This document shows positions 50,222 to 62,802 of a stretch of DNA of 64,000 nt, one piece after another. The DNA is from Paramecium tetraurelia. Its lineage: Eukaryota; Ciliophora; Oligohymenophorea; Peniculida; Parameciidae. The notes beneath the pieces were generated by a model that was not told where the DNA came from, ran no database searches, and saw only the letters and a list, made by a program, of their open reading frames with translations. The stretch's first letter is position 1. Each line of letters opens with the position of its first letter. Where the stretch lies: NCBI RefSeq assembly GCF_000165425.1, contig NW_001799640.1, positions 257,825 through 321,824 on the forward strand. The letters are read 5' to 3'. The position numbers and the translations under genes are program-made.

Positions 50222-51355
50222 TAAAAAAGTTATTAAATTAATACTATGCAATAGGAATTATTTTCTCTTCATAAAAAGCAACCTCTAAGAGAAATCAAAT
50301 AAATTTAAATTGATTGATGAGATTGGCTCCAACTAATTAGAGTAGGAATTGATTATTCATGAATTAACACTCTAAGTGCATTTTAAGCACTGACTTTAAT
50401 CCAAACACCAAGGATTCATTATTCTCAAAAGATAGAAATTTTGAAGTAACAATATCGTAATTAATGTCACTATTTTGTTATTAAAGAACTTATATCATAG
50501 TTTCTCTTATTTGGGTGATGAATACCAATATAATAATTTGAGCATAAATAAAAAGGAGTTTATGCTTGAATTCTTCAATTGAGCATAATATTAAATGAAA
50601 ATATATCAATTAATATATTTATAGATATAATCAGTTATTAATATGGTATTTAATATAAGTTTAAAGTAATTATTAAGTATTTTAATTAAAATTATTATTA
50701 CATATGTTCCTTAGATAGTAATCAATAGATTGAAAAATTTTGTTCTTCATTCCTTATGGTAATTTAGATTATGAACTCAAAAAGGGAGATCGTTTAGACT
50801 AAGAGTTAAGAACAATAATGAATTTATTATTAAGGTAATAATGGTTATGGGATAATTGGCTGAGTAAAATTATATTTTTTTATTTATCAATTAATAACCT
50901 AGTTATGGCTTGTGTTTTTAACTTGGAAACTCTACAAAAATCTATTGTGGAATGAATGAGGTTTGGATGATTTCGTTATTTTCAATTATAAAACATGTCA
51001 TATAAATTTGACAATTTTGCATATGATAATATTATATAGTAAAGAATATGGAAATACTAATATTTGAAATAAAACAAAAAAGGTCAGAAAACATTAATTA
51101 ATACATATCAAACATTCATTAACTAATATATTAACTTATAAGTAAAATAAAAGTTTGTGTGTGTGTATTAGAGAGAAGGGAATTAAATTAGGATCCAAAT
51201 TTAATCATTAGTAAGAACAAAATACTAAGGAAGTATAATTTACATTTAATTAAATGGGTGTAACAGACATATGTTTGTGGGAAAGTTGTGGAGTCTGAGG
51301 AGGTGGTTTAGGTGGTAGTCTAGAATAGTTGAGTTTATAATATTTATATATAATT
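50222..51355. other. Intergenic region with a few coding-like fragments
   Basis: Mostly AT-rich. The first ~320 bp contain plus-strand stretches that read like protein (MQQELFSLHKKQPLREIKQ from 50248; DEIGSNQLEQELIIHELTL in another frame), but there is no GT donor between them, so they cannot be joined. Three alternating copies of AGCATAA/TTATGCT at 50541-50588 can form hairpins. A short GT run lies near 51154-51168. The rest presumably holds the kinase promoter. Confidence 0.5.
50541..50588. repeat. Alternating inverted heptamers (AGCATAA/TTATGCT)
   Basis: AGCATAAA at 50541-50548, TTTATGCT at 50559-50566 and AGCATAA near 50582-50588 can pair in two alternative hairpins. Location is intergenic. 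A role in RNA end formation or as a protein-binding palindrome is possible; it may also be chance. Confidence 0.4.
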
Positions 51356-54134
51356 ATGATTGCTGAGGTCCAGAGTAATGAAGATCTATAAGTAATGTGT
51401 AGAATCTGCGAAAAAAAAGTAAGAGTGTACAATTACAAGTGTAGACGGATGCTACATTGATTGAGAATCATTTGGTTAATTGTTAACAAATCTTTGAAGC
51501 TAGAAAGCAATTGCATTAATTGGATGTGTAAATTTAGAAGTTGGCCGAGTTGGCACAAAACTGCTTTCGCACATTAAATACAAAATACCAAATTCACAAG
51601 TCCAAACAGGCTAGGTACACAAACAACGAGAATCGAGGGATGCGTAACAGTGCTCCGTTGAAATTGAATCAACCAGAAGATTGTGCAAGTGAGGATACGG
51701 GTTCAAGAACAAACAAGGTGAGTGTAAACGTGTATAATGGTAGTGTACTGTGAAGTCGAGGTTTGCGAATTTGGGAACAAGCTTGGCAGATGATGAGCCC
51801 GATGAACCTGAGTAAAAATCTGTGATTTAGGTTGTGGAAGAGAATATTACGGGGGAGGATCTGGAACGAATAATGAAACAACAGATCAAGTTGTCAAAGA
51901 AAATAGAGTAGTAGAAACAAGGAGTTAAGTTTGCGCATTCTCCTTCTCCGGAAATCAAATAAATAAGTTCTCCATTATCGAATGGAATGGGGAGTCCCTT
52001 CTCTCTTGAGTACAACGTTGTGTTTATAAATTAGTGATAATACAGAAATTTTAAAAGATTTGAGATTACAGTTAAACTCTCTCTCCATAATTACTAAATA
52101 TACTGAAGAAACTCTTAAAACCCATCATGGCACTCAGTCAATTTAATTTGATCTAAAAATACAGGTGGAATTGTTCAACATCAAACATACACTCCAAAAA
52201 GAAGTACAAGATCTAATAAAAATGACTTTGAAGCTAATTGAAGTAAAATTGAAAAATATTTTATAATTTTAGGAAAAGGTTTAATGTACATAAAAAATTT
52301 CGAGATTACAAAAACTCATATCCGAAGAAGAAAAGCTTGAAAACCTCACTTCTCCACTCCGTATGAAGATCTCCAAAGTTGAAACTGGAAATCGCAGAAC
52401 TTCTTTGGGTAATTCTTTACAAGAACATTTTGAAATGTTCAAAAATAGTTCGACTGGATCCAAATGGTTGAATAAGTAAAATATCATATCCAATTTTGAA
52501 AACACTCACTAAGTGTAATCCAAGACGTTTACTGAAGGTGTAGGAAAAGATTGTATTTTCTCAAAGTGCTTGAGTGAATCTGAGGATGGTGGAGCAAGCA
52601 GCAGTGAATCAGAATCAGAAGAAGTATCAGATAAGGAAGACAAAAAGAATATCACTAAGAAATCACTAGAGGAATCTTTTGAAATGGAAGATTTTGTTTA
52701 ACAATCCAAAAGCAATGTAATTTCATTTAAAGATTTAAATTAAAATTTAATTAACATGGTTGATAAGTGTGATTTCGATAATGAGAAGGAATAGAAAGTT
52801 AAGGGGTATTACAGTGATGGAGATTTCAAAACTACCAAATTAGTCAAGAACAAACAATTGTAAACCATAATATTATTAAATATGTTAGATTGAATGTAAC
52901 TCTTCAGGATTTTGAATTTATCCAGGTTTTGGGTGTTGGAGCATTTGGGGCAGTGTGGTTGGTCTCTAAGAAGAAGACTAAGGATTATTATGCAATGAAA
53001 GTGATAGATTGTAGAAATAAGAATATGAATGAAATTTAGAATTTGAGAGCTGAAAAAAACGTCTTTGAAATTTTAGAGGGTGATTTTGTAGTCAAAGCCT
53101 ATTATTCCTTTATTTAAGACAATTGTCTGTTGTTCCTATTAGAATATATGATGGGGGGGGATTTTAGCCAAGTGCTGTTTCAATATGGACGTATTTCTGA
53201 ATCAGTGGCTAAATTTTATCTGGCTGAATTGCTATTGGCGATTGAATCATTACACAAGAAAGGTATAATTCATAGAGATTTGAAACCACAAAATATCCTA
53301 TTAGATGCACAGGGTCATCTAAAATTAGCCGATTTTGGTTTGTCTGAAATTGCCTTAGTGTAGAAGATAAGGGAAGGCAAGGATGGAATTAATTGTTCAA
53401 TTGACCCTGAAGCCTTACCAATGAACGTTTCGAAGAGAAACATCAAAACAAAATGCAATATTGAATTTCATTTACAAAAGACTACTAGCAAGACCAGTAT
53501 TTAGGAGCGAACGCAATCAGGGAAAAGATAGAATAGAATAATTGGAACTCCCGATTACATTCCCCCTGAGGTTATTTGTGGATTGTCCATATCTAACTTT
53601 TCAATAGATTGGTGGGCATTTGGAGTGATAGCCTATGAATTTTTAGTAGGAATTCCACCATTTAATGATTCTAGCATTCCGAAAGTGTTCGAGAATATAA
53701 TTAATAGATTTATAGAATGGCCAGAGATAGGCAGTGGAGAAGACATGATGAGTTAGGATGCTTACGAATTAATCAATTCATTATTGGAACCATAATACCA
53801 TATGAGACTCGGAGAGAAGGGTGCTGATGAAGTGAAATCTCATAAATTCTTCGATGGGATTGATTGGAATAACATCAGAAATTAGGAGGCTCCCATGATT
53901 CCAATAAGAGATTTGGATCAATTAGAGGAGGAGGAGAGCAATATCACGAAGAAGAAGAATGAGGAGGTGAAAATGAAGGACAGATTGCAATCAGTGCAAG
54001 TCTCCCATGATGGAAATCTAGATGACGTGGCTAACCTAACCAGAGTTGATCTCCTGGCCAAGATTAGTTAGAAGGATGCTGAAAATGTAATGAAAAAAAG
54101 ATCAATTCGGAAGACTATTTAACAATTTCTATGA
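51356..54134 (+). CDS. AGC kinase with N-terminal C2HC finger (MAST/IREH-like)
   Basis: About 870-900 aa. The start is MIAEVQSNEDLQ. A 26-nt intron completes an N-terminal finger CRICEKKTDATLIENHLVNC (CX2C...HX3C), which sits in the same place as the zinc finger of plant IREH-type kinases. A long Ser/Lys/Glu-rich region follows. The kinase domain starts near 52922: LGVGAFGAVWLVSKKK, AMKVID, LEYMMGGDFSQVL, HRDLKPQNILLD and DFGLSE, with a ~70-residue insertion before GTPDYIPPEV, as in MAST/NDR/GWL kinases. HKFFDGIDWNNI fits the AGC tail. An eight-G run at 53153-53160 encodes the MMGGDF turn. The next ATG is 13 bp past the stop. Confidence 0.85.
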
Positions 54135-54147
54135 TTAATATATACTC

Positions 54148-57100
54148 ATGTTAAAGTACTTTCATGATTTATCCGATGAATATGCCAAAAGTACATACAA
54201 CCCTCAAACTATGAGTGAGTGCATCTAGGGTGTGTATGAGTATCTGAAGTAAGAGAAGAACGAAGATCAATTCGTCATCAACAATGGAGGAATAAAACTC
54301 ATCCATCAATCTTAATGGCATTTCGAAAAGTAATACTCAATCTGTTTAACATTCAATCCTCAAGGAGATGGAACGCTCTTCTAATTTTCATCCTCTCATG
54401 TCGATGGCAAAAGAATAATCGCCAATGGAGTTCATTGTTATATAATGGCTGGGGTAGTATTCTATAAGAATGTGTACCAGAGATTCACTCTAGAGAAGGT
54501 TATTGTGGAGGATTACTCTTCCAATAATAAGTTGGGGGACGTCATCATGGATGGGTGGAACGAACTAATTATTTCACATGAATGTGGAAAACTATATTCC
54601 AGACCAAAGTTTATATATTCAATTAATCAGAAAAAAAACACTTTGCAGATTGAGTATCCCAAAATCAGGAATCAGAATCTTGAGCTCCTCTACTTCTAGC
54701 ACATTAAGTGCAAAGTCAAGGAGATCTCCGTTTATAGTGAAGTCGTGGATCTCCATCTGAAATCCCCCTTTTATTCAAATCTACCCATTGTACGATCCTC
54801 ACCAAACCTAAAGAGTCAAAGACCGAATCCAGAATGTAGTTTATGAACTCTAAGGAAACACCAAAATGACATCCTCTTTGCAGAAGTATGATTTTGTAGA
54901 ATATGGTGGTATTAAAATATTAATTCCACTTTTCAATCTAATTCAATATTATGATCACTCTAAAATTGATGATTTGTTCGAAATCCTACTCTACACTCTT
55001 TTGCAGGATAGTCAAATCAACAAAAATCAAATTACTGATATGAAACTATTCCAATAGATAGCCTAAATTATCAAGGTAGACATCCCTAATCTCAGTTAAA
55101 TTTTATAAATCAAACAGTAAGTATAGGATTAAGACATATTGAATCAGCTCTTGCTTTTAATTATTGATGTCAATTTCATTAAACGAGTCACCGATTAATA
55201 GCAATACTGCATCTTGTTACAATAATTCTACATCAATGATCATCAGCAATACTTAAAAGTCACCTCAATCTAGTATCTGGCTCAATTATTGGTGAGTGTC
55301 AATTAGAAAAGCCAAATCCAAGATCAAATTCTATAAATTATGATCTACTCCTGTCAATATAACTTTAATACTTTGAAAGAACAATTCAAACTCTTCTTAA
55401 AAGTAGCTGAAGCATCAACAATTGAACTTAAAATTAAAGCCGTTCAAAGTGCAACTAGATTGGTTTCTGACTTATTCAGAGATGACTAAGACAACTTTAT
55501 TGTTTTTAGAGATCATAACATTCAAAATAAGATCCTAAATGACATCCTTCTTCTCTTGCAAACTGATAGTATGGATTGCTTGGTGGCAACTATCACATTA
55601 TTGGGACAAATGCTTTATGGAACTAATGATCTCTTAAGTTAAGGGATGATCTCCTACATTTCTAAGGCAATTTGTGTAACCAATAACTTTGATAACTTGT
55701 TGAATGTGTTGACCTAATTACTGAAGATTAATTGCTTAAGTGTTGAAATTCTTTAGCACTTATACTCTTAAACCAAGTAATAAAATATCCTCGAATACTA
55801 TCTTAATTATGTGAAGAAGATTACGATTGAATAATAACAACTCATACTCTAACAATATTCAATATGGTTTTTGGATCAATTGAAGTTTGAATCAAATGAG
55901 AGACTCTTAGAGATTTTTGTTTATCTTCTAAAATAGAATCCTCGATTCATGTTTTAAACTTTGATTCATTTTCAAATTAGAAAGGATGTGTCAGCACTCA
56001 TCACTGTAGTCACTGAAGCAATAGAATAGTTCAATGAGGAACAAATATATCAAGTCTAACAGATAATGTTCCAGATATATTTCTCAGTTCAATCATTCAA
56101 AAACTTTGAAGTGTTCTTAACTAAACTGATGAGACATGTAATCTCTTTAGAAAATGAGTAAGAACTATCCAAAATGGTTGAACAAAAAGAACTGCCCTTT
56201 GCCATTCAAAAGATTATCAACTTAAGTTTTCCTCTTGATAAGTTGAAAGAATGGTTACTCTATTTTACCAAACTCTTTTAATAGACTTAATCTCAACGCA
56301 CAGAAGCGAGTTAAAGCTTTATGATCCAAATAATTGATTTACTCAAAGCAATTCAATCATAGAGTTAGGACGAATAGGTAAAGGAGAGTATTGAATAATT
56401 CCTTACTCAAAATGAGCTAATTCTTCAATCACTCGCAGAACAATAGGTGCAAGTATTTGATTCGATTAAATTTTAAGAAGATTTTTAAGTTATCCAAGAA
56501 CAGTTGTTGATTAAATGGACTCAGGAACAGCAATAGATCAAGATGAATCAATCAGAAGAATTATCTAAATTAACAGATGAAATCAATCAGGCTGCAGCAT
56601 AGATGGAAGTGTCTGTTTACAAATTGATGAATAAAACCAGAAAAATCAGAGAAAGGTGGTGTAAGCTTTGGCACAATTTACGAATTACTGTATATAGACC
56701 ATAGGAATGCAAATTTCAAGTGGATGAATAAATTGATCATGATTACCAATTCCATGAGAATCCTTATTACATCAATAAAATTGAGAAATACATCAATAAA
56801 TGTTACTCTCGTCCAATATTAAAAATAAAGTTTAAAAAGAATCCTGAATTTGAGAATGATGCTTAAGTGCCTCTGGAAAAGAAGTAGCAGTACAAATGCT
56901 TTTGGCTAAAGAGTTTGTACTTAAAACAAGGAGGTGTCACAATAGGAGAGGACAAGATAACATTCTCCTATTACTCGTACTCTTAATAAGCGAATCACAT
57001 TACCTTGTTGCCCCACACGATACCAAATCACCAAGCCATTCAAGAAATCGTGGAAGAGGAATCAGATTAGATGGCTGCATGAAAGAATATATATCAGGAA

Positions 57101-59023
57101 TAGAAATGCCATTGAAATCATCTTCAAGGATGGAGAATCATTGTACTTGATATTTTAGGACCAGGGATTAAAGGAACAGATAATTGAGAAGTTGAAAATA
57201 CAACCGAAACAATGCGATTTCAATAAAGCTAGTAATTTCAAGTATTTAATGTATTTGAATTTTCTATCTTGTCGATCCTACATTGATTTAACCAGATATC
57301 CAGTGTTTCCATGGGTTTTGAAGGGAAATGCTTCAGATTTTGATGACAATGATATTGCATCAATACAGAATGAGATTAATTACAGAGACCTTTCTCTTCC
57401 CATAGGAGCTTGTGGAACTGAGCAGAGATTAGACTAATTTATTAAGAGATTTGAAAATGAATAGTTTTATTATGGAACACATTATTCTAGTTAAGCATTG
57501 GTGTCTTAGTACTTGATCAGATTGAGTCCATTTACAGAAGCAGCCATATCTATACAAGATGGTAAGTTTGATATTCCAGATCGACTGTTTAGATCAATAA
57601 TGAAATCATGGATCGATTGCAATAATGAGATGGCTGATGTAAGAGAGTTAACACCTGAGTTTTTTTATTTGCCTGAGGCCTTCTTAAATGTCAATGGGTA
57701 TAATTTCGGTAAGTTGTAAAGCAGTCAAATAGTAAACAATGTACTATTACCATTCTACTCTAACAAGAATGCTTTTTATTTTGTTGCTCAAAATATGATA
57801 GCATTGGAGAGTGAGTATGCAATAAAGTTAAATGAATGGATTGATTTGATTTGGGGATACAAACAACAAGGAAGTGCTGCCGTAGATTCATTCAACGTAT
57901 TCTATCCATTGACTTACTCAAACTTCGATGAAAATAGCATAGAAATCAATGAATTAGCGATGGAAACGCAAATAGCCCACTTTGGATAAACACCAGAGTA
58001 GATCTTCTATAAACCACATGCTCAAAAGAACTAGATAGTAGATAAGACTTAGTGGCAGACAGTAAAGAATAAAAAGTCATAAAGCAAATTGATCTACTTG
58101 ATTTGTAATAAGAGCAAAGTGGTGAGCGTCCAAGAGGACTTTACATTAATTTAATGGTAGATTGTTAAAAATTAGTATCAGTTTCAATAGGAGAAATAGG
58201 TGTAATTGCCAAAGATTAATTTTGATGCAATGATCAAATATGTACAATCACCCATTTTAGTATTGATTGAATAGTCAATAGTATTGTTTGGTGGAAATAA
58301 CAATGGAACACTTACATACTATAGTTTAGATAATTTGAAGTTGTAGGGAGTGATTGAATTGGAAAGTGAGATTATCAACAATCATTGTACGGTCACAGTT
58401 CTAGCAGCTAACAAGCAACAGAATATCGTGATACTGGGAACTAATAAGGGTTTTGTGTACTATTACAATAAATTGCTGTAAGGTAAGTAGGACATAAAAT
58501 AGGAGGAGTTGCTTAAGGGTAAGTACGTCATCTATGACACAACTTCGCAAATAAATTCAATAGAAATTTCAGAATAGCTAACCATCTTTGGTGTTGGGAC
58601 TTAGGATGGAACCATATTCTTATATAATTTGTACAATCGCACTCTCTATAGATTCATCAATCATCCGAAGGGGTTGCCTATCTTCTACTTAAAATTGAGT
58701 TATTCTCCCTTACCTTGTGTGTTGTTTAGTTCCCATGATGAGCGGATTGTGGCTTATTCAATCAATGGGTTCTTGTTGCAATCGCTGCAAATCAAGGGAA
58801 ACATCGAATATATGGAAATCAGGAAATCTGCCATAAATACTTTGGTATGGAATTAATTATAATTTTGTAGATTGTCATCACAGACATAAACGTTTTTGAG
58901 TATCGACTGCCCTTTTTGGATAGACTGTCGGTGGTGCCTGCCCAAATTTGCACAAGGTTTATTTAGGCAACAAAACAAATTTCAATTTTTGGTTGTAAAT
59001 CTGGTGATCTGCGTATAATTTGA
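54148..59023 (+). CDS. BEACH-WD40 protein (neurobeachin/LYST superfamily)
   Basis: About 1600 aa with several short introns, not all placed; the last is GTATGG...TTGTAG near 58850. The N-terminal region has a beta-rich ConA-like section (LTFNPQGDGTLFQF, VHCYIMAGVVFYKN), then ~600 residues of armadillo-like helices. The PH-BEACH part begins near 56.6 kb (RERWCKLWHNLRITVY). The BEACH domain is clear at 57.2-58.0 kb: SYIDLTRYPVFPWVL, RDLSLPIGACG, YGTHYSS, RLSPFTEAAI, DVRELTPEFFYLPE, WIDLIWGYKQQG and DSFNVFYPLTY. WD40-like repeats close the protein. Such proteins act in vesicle fission or fusion, or in autophagy. One splice near 54.8 kb is unresolved. Confidence 0.88.
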
Positions 59024-59062
59024 GGATTTGTTTATGTAATATTTCATATACAAAATTATATA

Positions 59063-62000
59063 ATGTTGCATTCTCCATTGATTGAAGATTCGGAGGAAAA
59101 ATAAAATGTATTGGTGAAACACAGCAAAACGAAAACCATATGGATAATAGTGCGGTACATAATATCTGACATCACCAAGAGACCAAGATCATTTAAGATC
59201 GGATTGTTTACGATCTATTTGGTAGTAACCTTCTTGGCTTTGCTCGAAAGTGCAGTTCAACTCTCTCCCTTAATATTTATTCAATTGGCTGAGACTCAAT
59301 CGGGAGACAGCGACTTACTATTCACTCCCATGTCTTCATTTAACAAATCGATCACTTACGAATCCTCTTCCACATTTATCAACACCACCGAAATTAACGA
59401 GTATTTCAATGAGACTGATGGCATCTTCGGATCATCGCCAAGATGGTTATTGACAGGTAATCTCATAAACAATAATACTCATGTGGAGAAGATTAATCAG
59501 AAATTAAGAACTTTTGTCATCATACTCAATCAAACCCAAGAAATCAGCATAGGTTTGGGTCGCAGATCGACTCAAAATTACTTAACTGCAAATCAAGTCC
59601 AGGTCTCAGCTTCCACTCTCAGAGGATTGAATGCCAGTGTTGGTGATGTATTGTAGGTGAATATAGATGTGGATGAATTGATCTCATTGTTAGATGGAAA
59701 CACAAAAGGAGGAAGTGAAGACTTTTTTTATTAATTAATCGATTCGACTATTAATAAACCTTTAAGAAGAATATTCGGAGATGATTTTCAAAATAAGATT
59801 ATTTAAAGAGAAGAAATCTAACAAGGAGCAGAAGAAGTTGTGGCTCTAGCTGATTTGTTGGAATCCAACTAAGAGTTGAAAAATTTATCCAAAGAATACA
59901 TCGAAGAATATATTAACGGTCAGGATTTTCCTTAGGATGAAAAGAAATTATTGTTAGATATTATTGATATCGAATACTAAAGAAATCTAAGTGAAGATGC
60001 CAGAACCTTAGAAAGATTTGCTTATAAATTAAACGAAAGTGTTACCGTTTATGAAATTGAAATGGCCATATCCAGTCTGGTAGCATAAAGTGCTAATTTC
60101 ACTTTTGACGTCATTGTCACCGAAAAGATCGAATCACCCAGAGGAAAATGGCAAGATGGATTCAATGCTTTGTTGATGGATTAACAAAATGCAACCAATA
60201 TCTTGGTGGAAGGACTCCTGACCAAATTTGAAGAAGTGGTCATTGACAAAAGATTGAATGATGATACCACAATTGGAGCTGTTGCAGAATTGATACCAAT
60301 AGATTTTGTCAAATCAGTTGTTTGGAATGCCTCTCAAAGGATCTATTTGCCAGATTACTCATTAGCTTAGAATCTTATATTAAAAAATAGATTGCAAGTT
60401 TACTAAGACAAAAATACCATCAAATAAGGTATCATAGATGTCACCAATTAATTTTTTACAAAAACTGGGTTTGATTACCCTGTTTCAGCATCTTCAACCT
60501 TAGCAACTGCTGTTTCAAATTACTTTATATTGAAAAATTTCATTGATAATCTCATAGCAGCTGCCACAATGATTTTATTAATGCTATCTATTCTATTGAT
60601 TTATTCATTGATGATAGGTGATGTAGATGAGAAGACTTATGAATTTGGTATGTTGAGAGCCTTAGGGTTCAGAAAATCATGGTTAATTGTATTATTACTA
60701 TTCTAAGCATTGACATTTGCAAGTTAGTAATCTATATTCTATATTATTAGTACCAGGCTTATTATTAGCCTTAATTACTTGTTACATTCTTAACTCTTTG
60801 GTATCTATGTTAATATTTGAGACTACTGACATGGTTTCCAATTATGTGATTGCAGATCCAGCGTTATATCTAGCTGTGAGTTTAGGAATATTCATACCTA
60901 TCATTAGCAATATATTTCCTATCTAGAGAGCTTTATCGAAGACATTGCGAGACTCTTTAGATTTGTATCATAGAACAATTCAAGAAGTGATGGTTAATGT
61001 AGTGAAACTTGAGAAAATGGGTATATCTCTTACTTAGACTTTTTGTTCTTTGCTTTTAGTTGCCATTGGTTTTGTTAGTTATTACTTAATACCGATGGCA
61101 TTCATTTTTAATAATGTGACCTTGGCCTTGAATATTATCAACGTCATCTTTATTATCATGATCATAGGATTCATGATATTAGTCAACTTGCTTTAAGGGC
61201 CATTAGAAAGAGCCATTTTGTATTGTATTTTATGGATTTGTAAATTCGATAGAAATCTTAAATAGATAATTTTTAAGAATTTATCAGGTCATGCAAGCAG
61301 AAATTGGAAAACTACATTCATGTATTCACTTGCCCTGTCATTCATTCTATTTGCAGGAGCATCCCTTACGCTGGATTCCAAAGTAATTGGCGATGCATTG
61401 CAATCAGCTTTAGGAGGAGATGTGACTGTTATGGTAATACCCACTGATAAAATTGGTTTGGATGAATTCGAAATACGTAAGCATTTAGAGAGTGAAAGGA
61501 TTAGAGATAACACATTAATTCAAGATTATTCATTTAATGCCATTTTGTTAACTCATTTTCCATTTTAAGGAGGAATTTAATGGTTTACAACAATGGCAAC
61601 CTTTCCATGGGCAAAAATACGATTAGGAGGAGTGGAACCAAACTACTTAGAAACGATTATGCAGGAATATTATTTGCCTGATGATTACGATGATTAAGTT
61701 TCATATCCAAAATTAAAGAGTGGAAAGAAAGATGGTGTATATGGTCTTTATGATAGGAGTGGCAATCTGGATATTGAGAGCTAGGAGGATGCTAAGAAGG
61801 TTATTACTTAAATGACCATACGGGATAGATACTACTAGGATCTCAATTTATCAAGACCAAATGTTAGAATAGAAGAAGATAGAGAAATCAATATAATTAT
61901 TCCGTAAGGCTATAAATATGAAATTTCTATTGATGTTAACACTCCATCCTTAATTTGGTGGGGAAGATACTTTCGAATTAATGTTAGACATACAGCCTCA

Positions 62001-62753
62001 AAGGTGCCTGGTTTTGATTTCTCATCCTACAGATAAGTAACAAAGTTTGGATAAGGAATCATTTCTATGCCTGACTAATTATATATGGTCAATAGATATT
62101 TAGGAGGAGATATCCGCAATATATCTAGTATTTCAAATCCATCGATAAGAGAATATTTGAGTAATTTGCCAAAGGGATTGACATATGGATTGCCAAAAAC
62201 AAGCTTAAGAGTTAAGTTTGCAAGATAGACTAGTAAGACTGAGAGGGTGGATTTCTGTAATCGATTAAGAAACTATTTTAGAAATGATTAAACATTGCTA
62301 TTTGATGTGAAAACTCTAAAGGAGGAAGCAGAGAATGCCTTCTTTTATATTCAAATCCTGAACATAGTTGTTGCTGTGATTGCCCTTACGTTATCATTCT
62401 TTTTAATTCTAATTTCATTTGTTGGAAATGTCAAAGACAATTCATGGGAATTCGGAGTTCTTCGAGCTATTGGATTAAATAAAAACCAACTTACTAGAAT
62501 CTACATTTATGAGGCCATATCCTTAATCACCGCATCTGGAATACTTGGTACTTTCATTGGAATCTCTTTGGCCATTTTACTGACCCTCCAAATTCTCATG
62601 TTCATAGAATTACCTTTTGTGTTGATGTTCCCAACAGCCACATTTTTAATTACTTGTCTTGGAGGATTCGTCACAGCCGTAGTCGCCAGTTACTTAGCAG
62701 TCTTGGATATGAAGGACAAAAGCATTTCAGTCATTTTAAAAGGTCTATTGTGA
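59063..62753 (+). CDS. FtsX-like permease (MacB/LolC-type membrane protein)
   Basis: 1220 aa with a single 28-nt intron near 60720-60747. The start MLHSPLIEDSEEKQNV is chosen over the internal non-ATG start. Layout: one membrane span (~45-65), a ~400-residue extracytosolic domain with many sequons, then an FtsX module (FGMLRALGFRKSWLIVLLL plus three spans), more spans and a second extracytosolic domain, and a second FtsX module at the C-terminus (FGVLRAIGLNKNQLTRIYIYE, GTFIGISLA). This is a duplicated-FtsX permease of the bacterial type. No ATP-binding cassette is attached. Function in ciliates is unknown; bacterial relatives move lipids, peptides or lipoproteins. Confidence 0.85.
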
Positions 62754-62802
62754 TAATTTTTTAATATTTCTAACAAAATAATGATAAATATTAATACTTT
62801 GA

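Noticed and set aside
51250-51432. Minus-strand ORF with Pro-rich stretch
   Set aside because: Overlaps the start of the kinase gene on the other strand, has no family match, and is just long enough to arise by chance.
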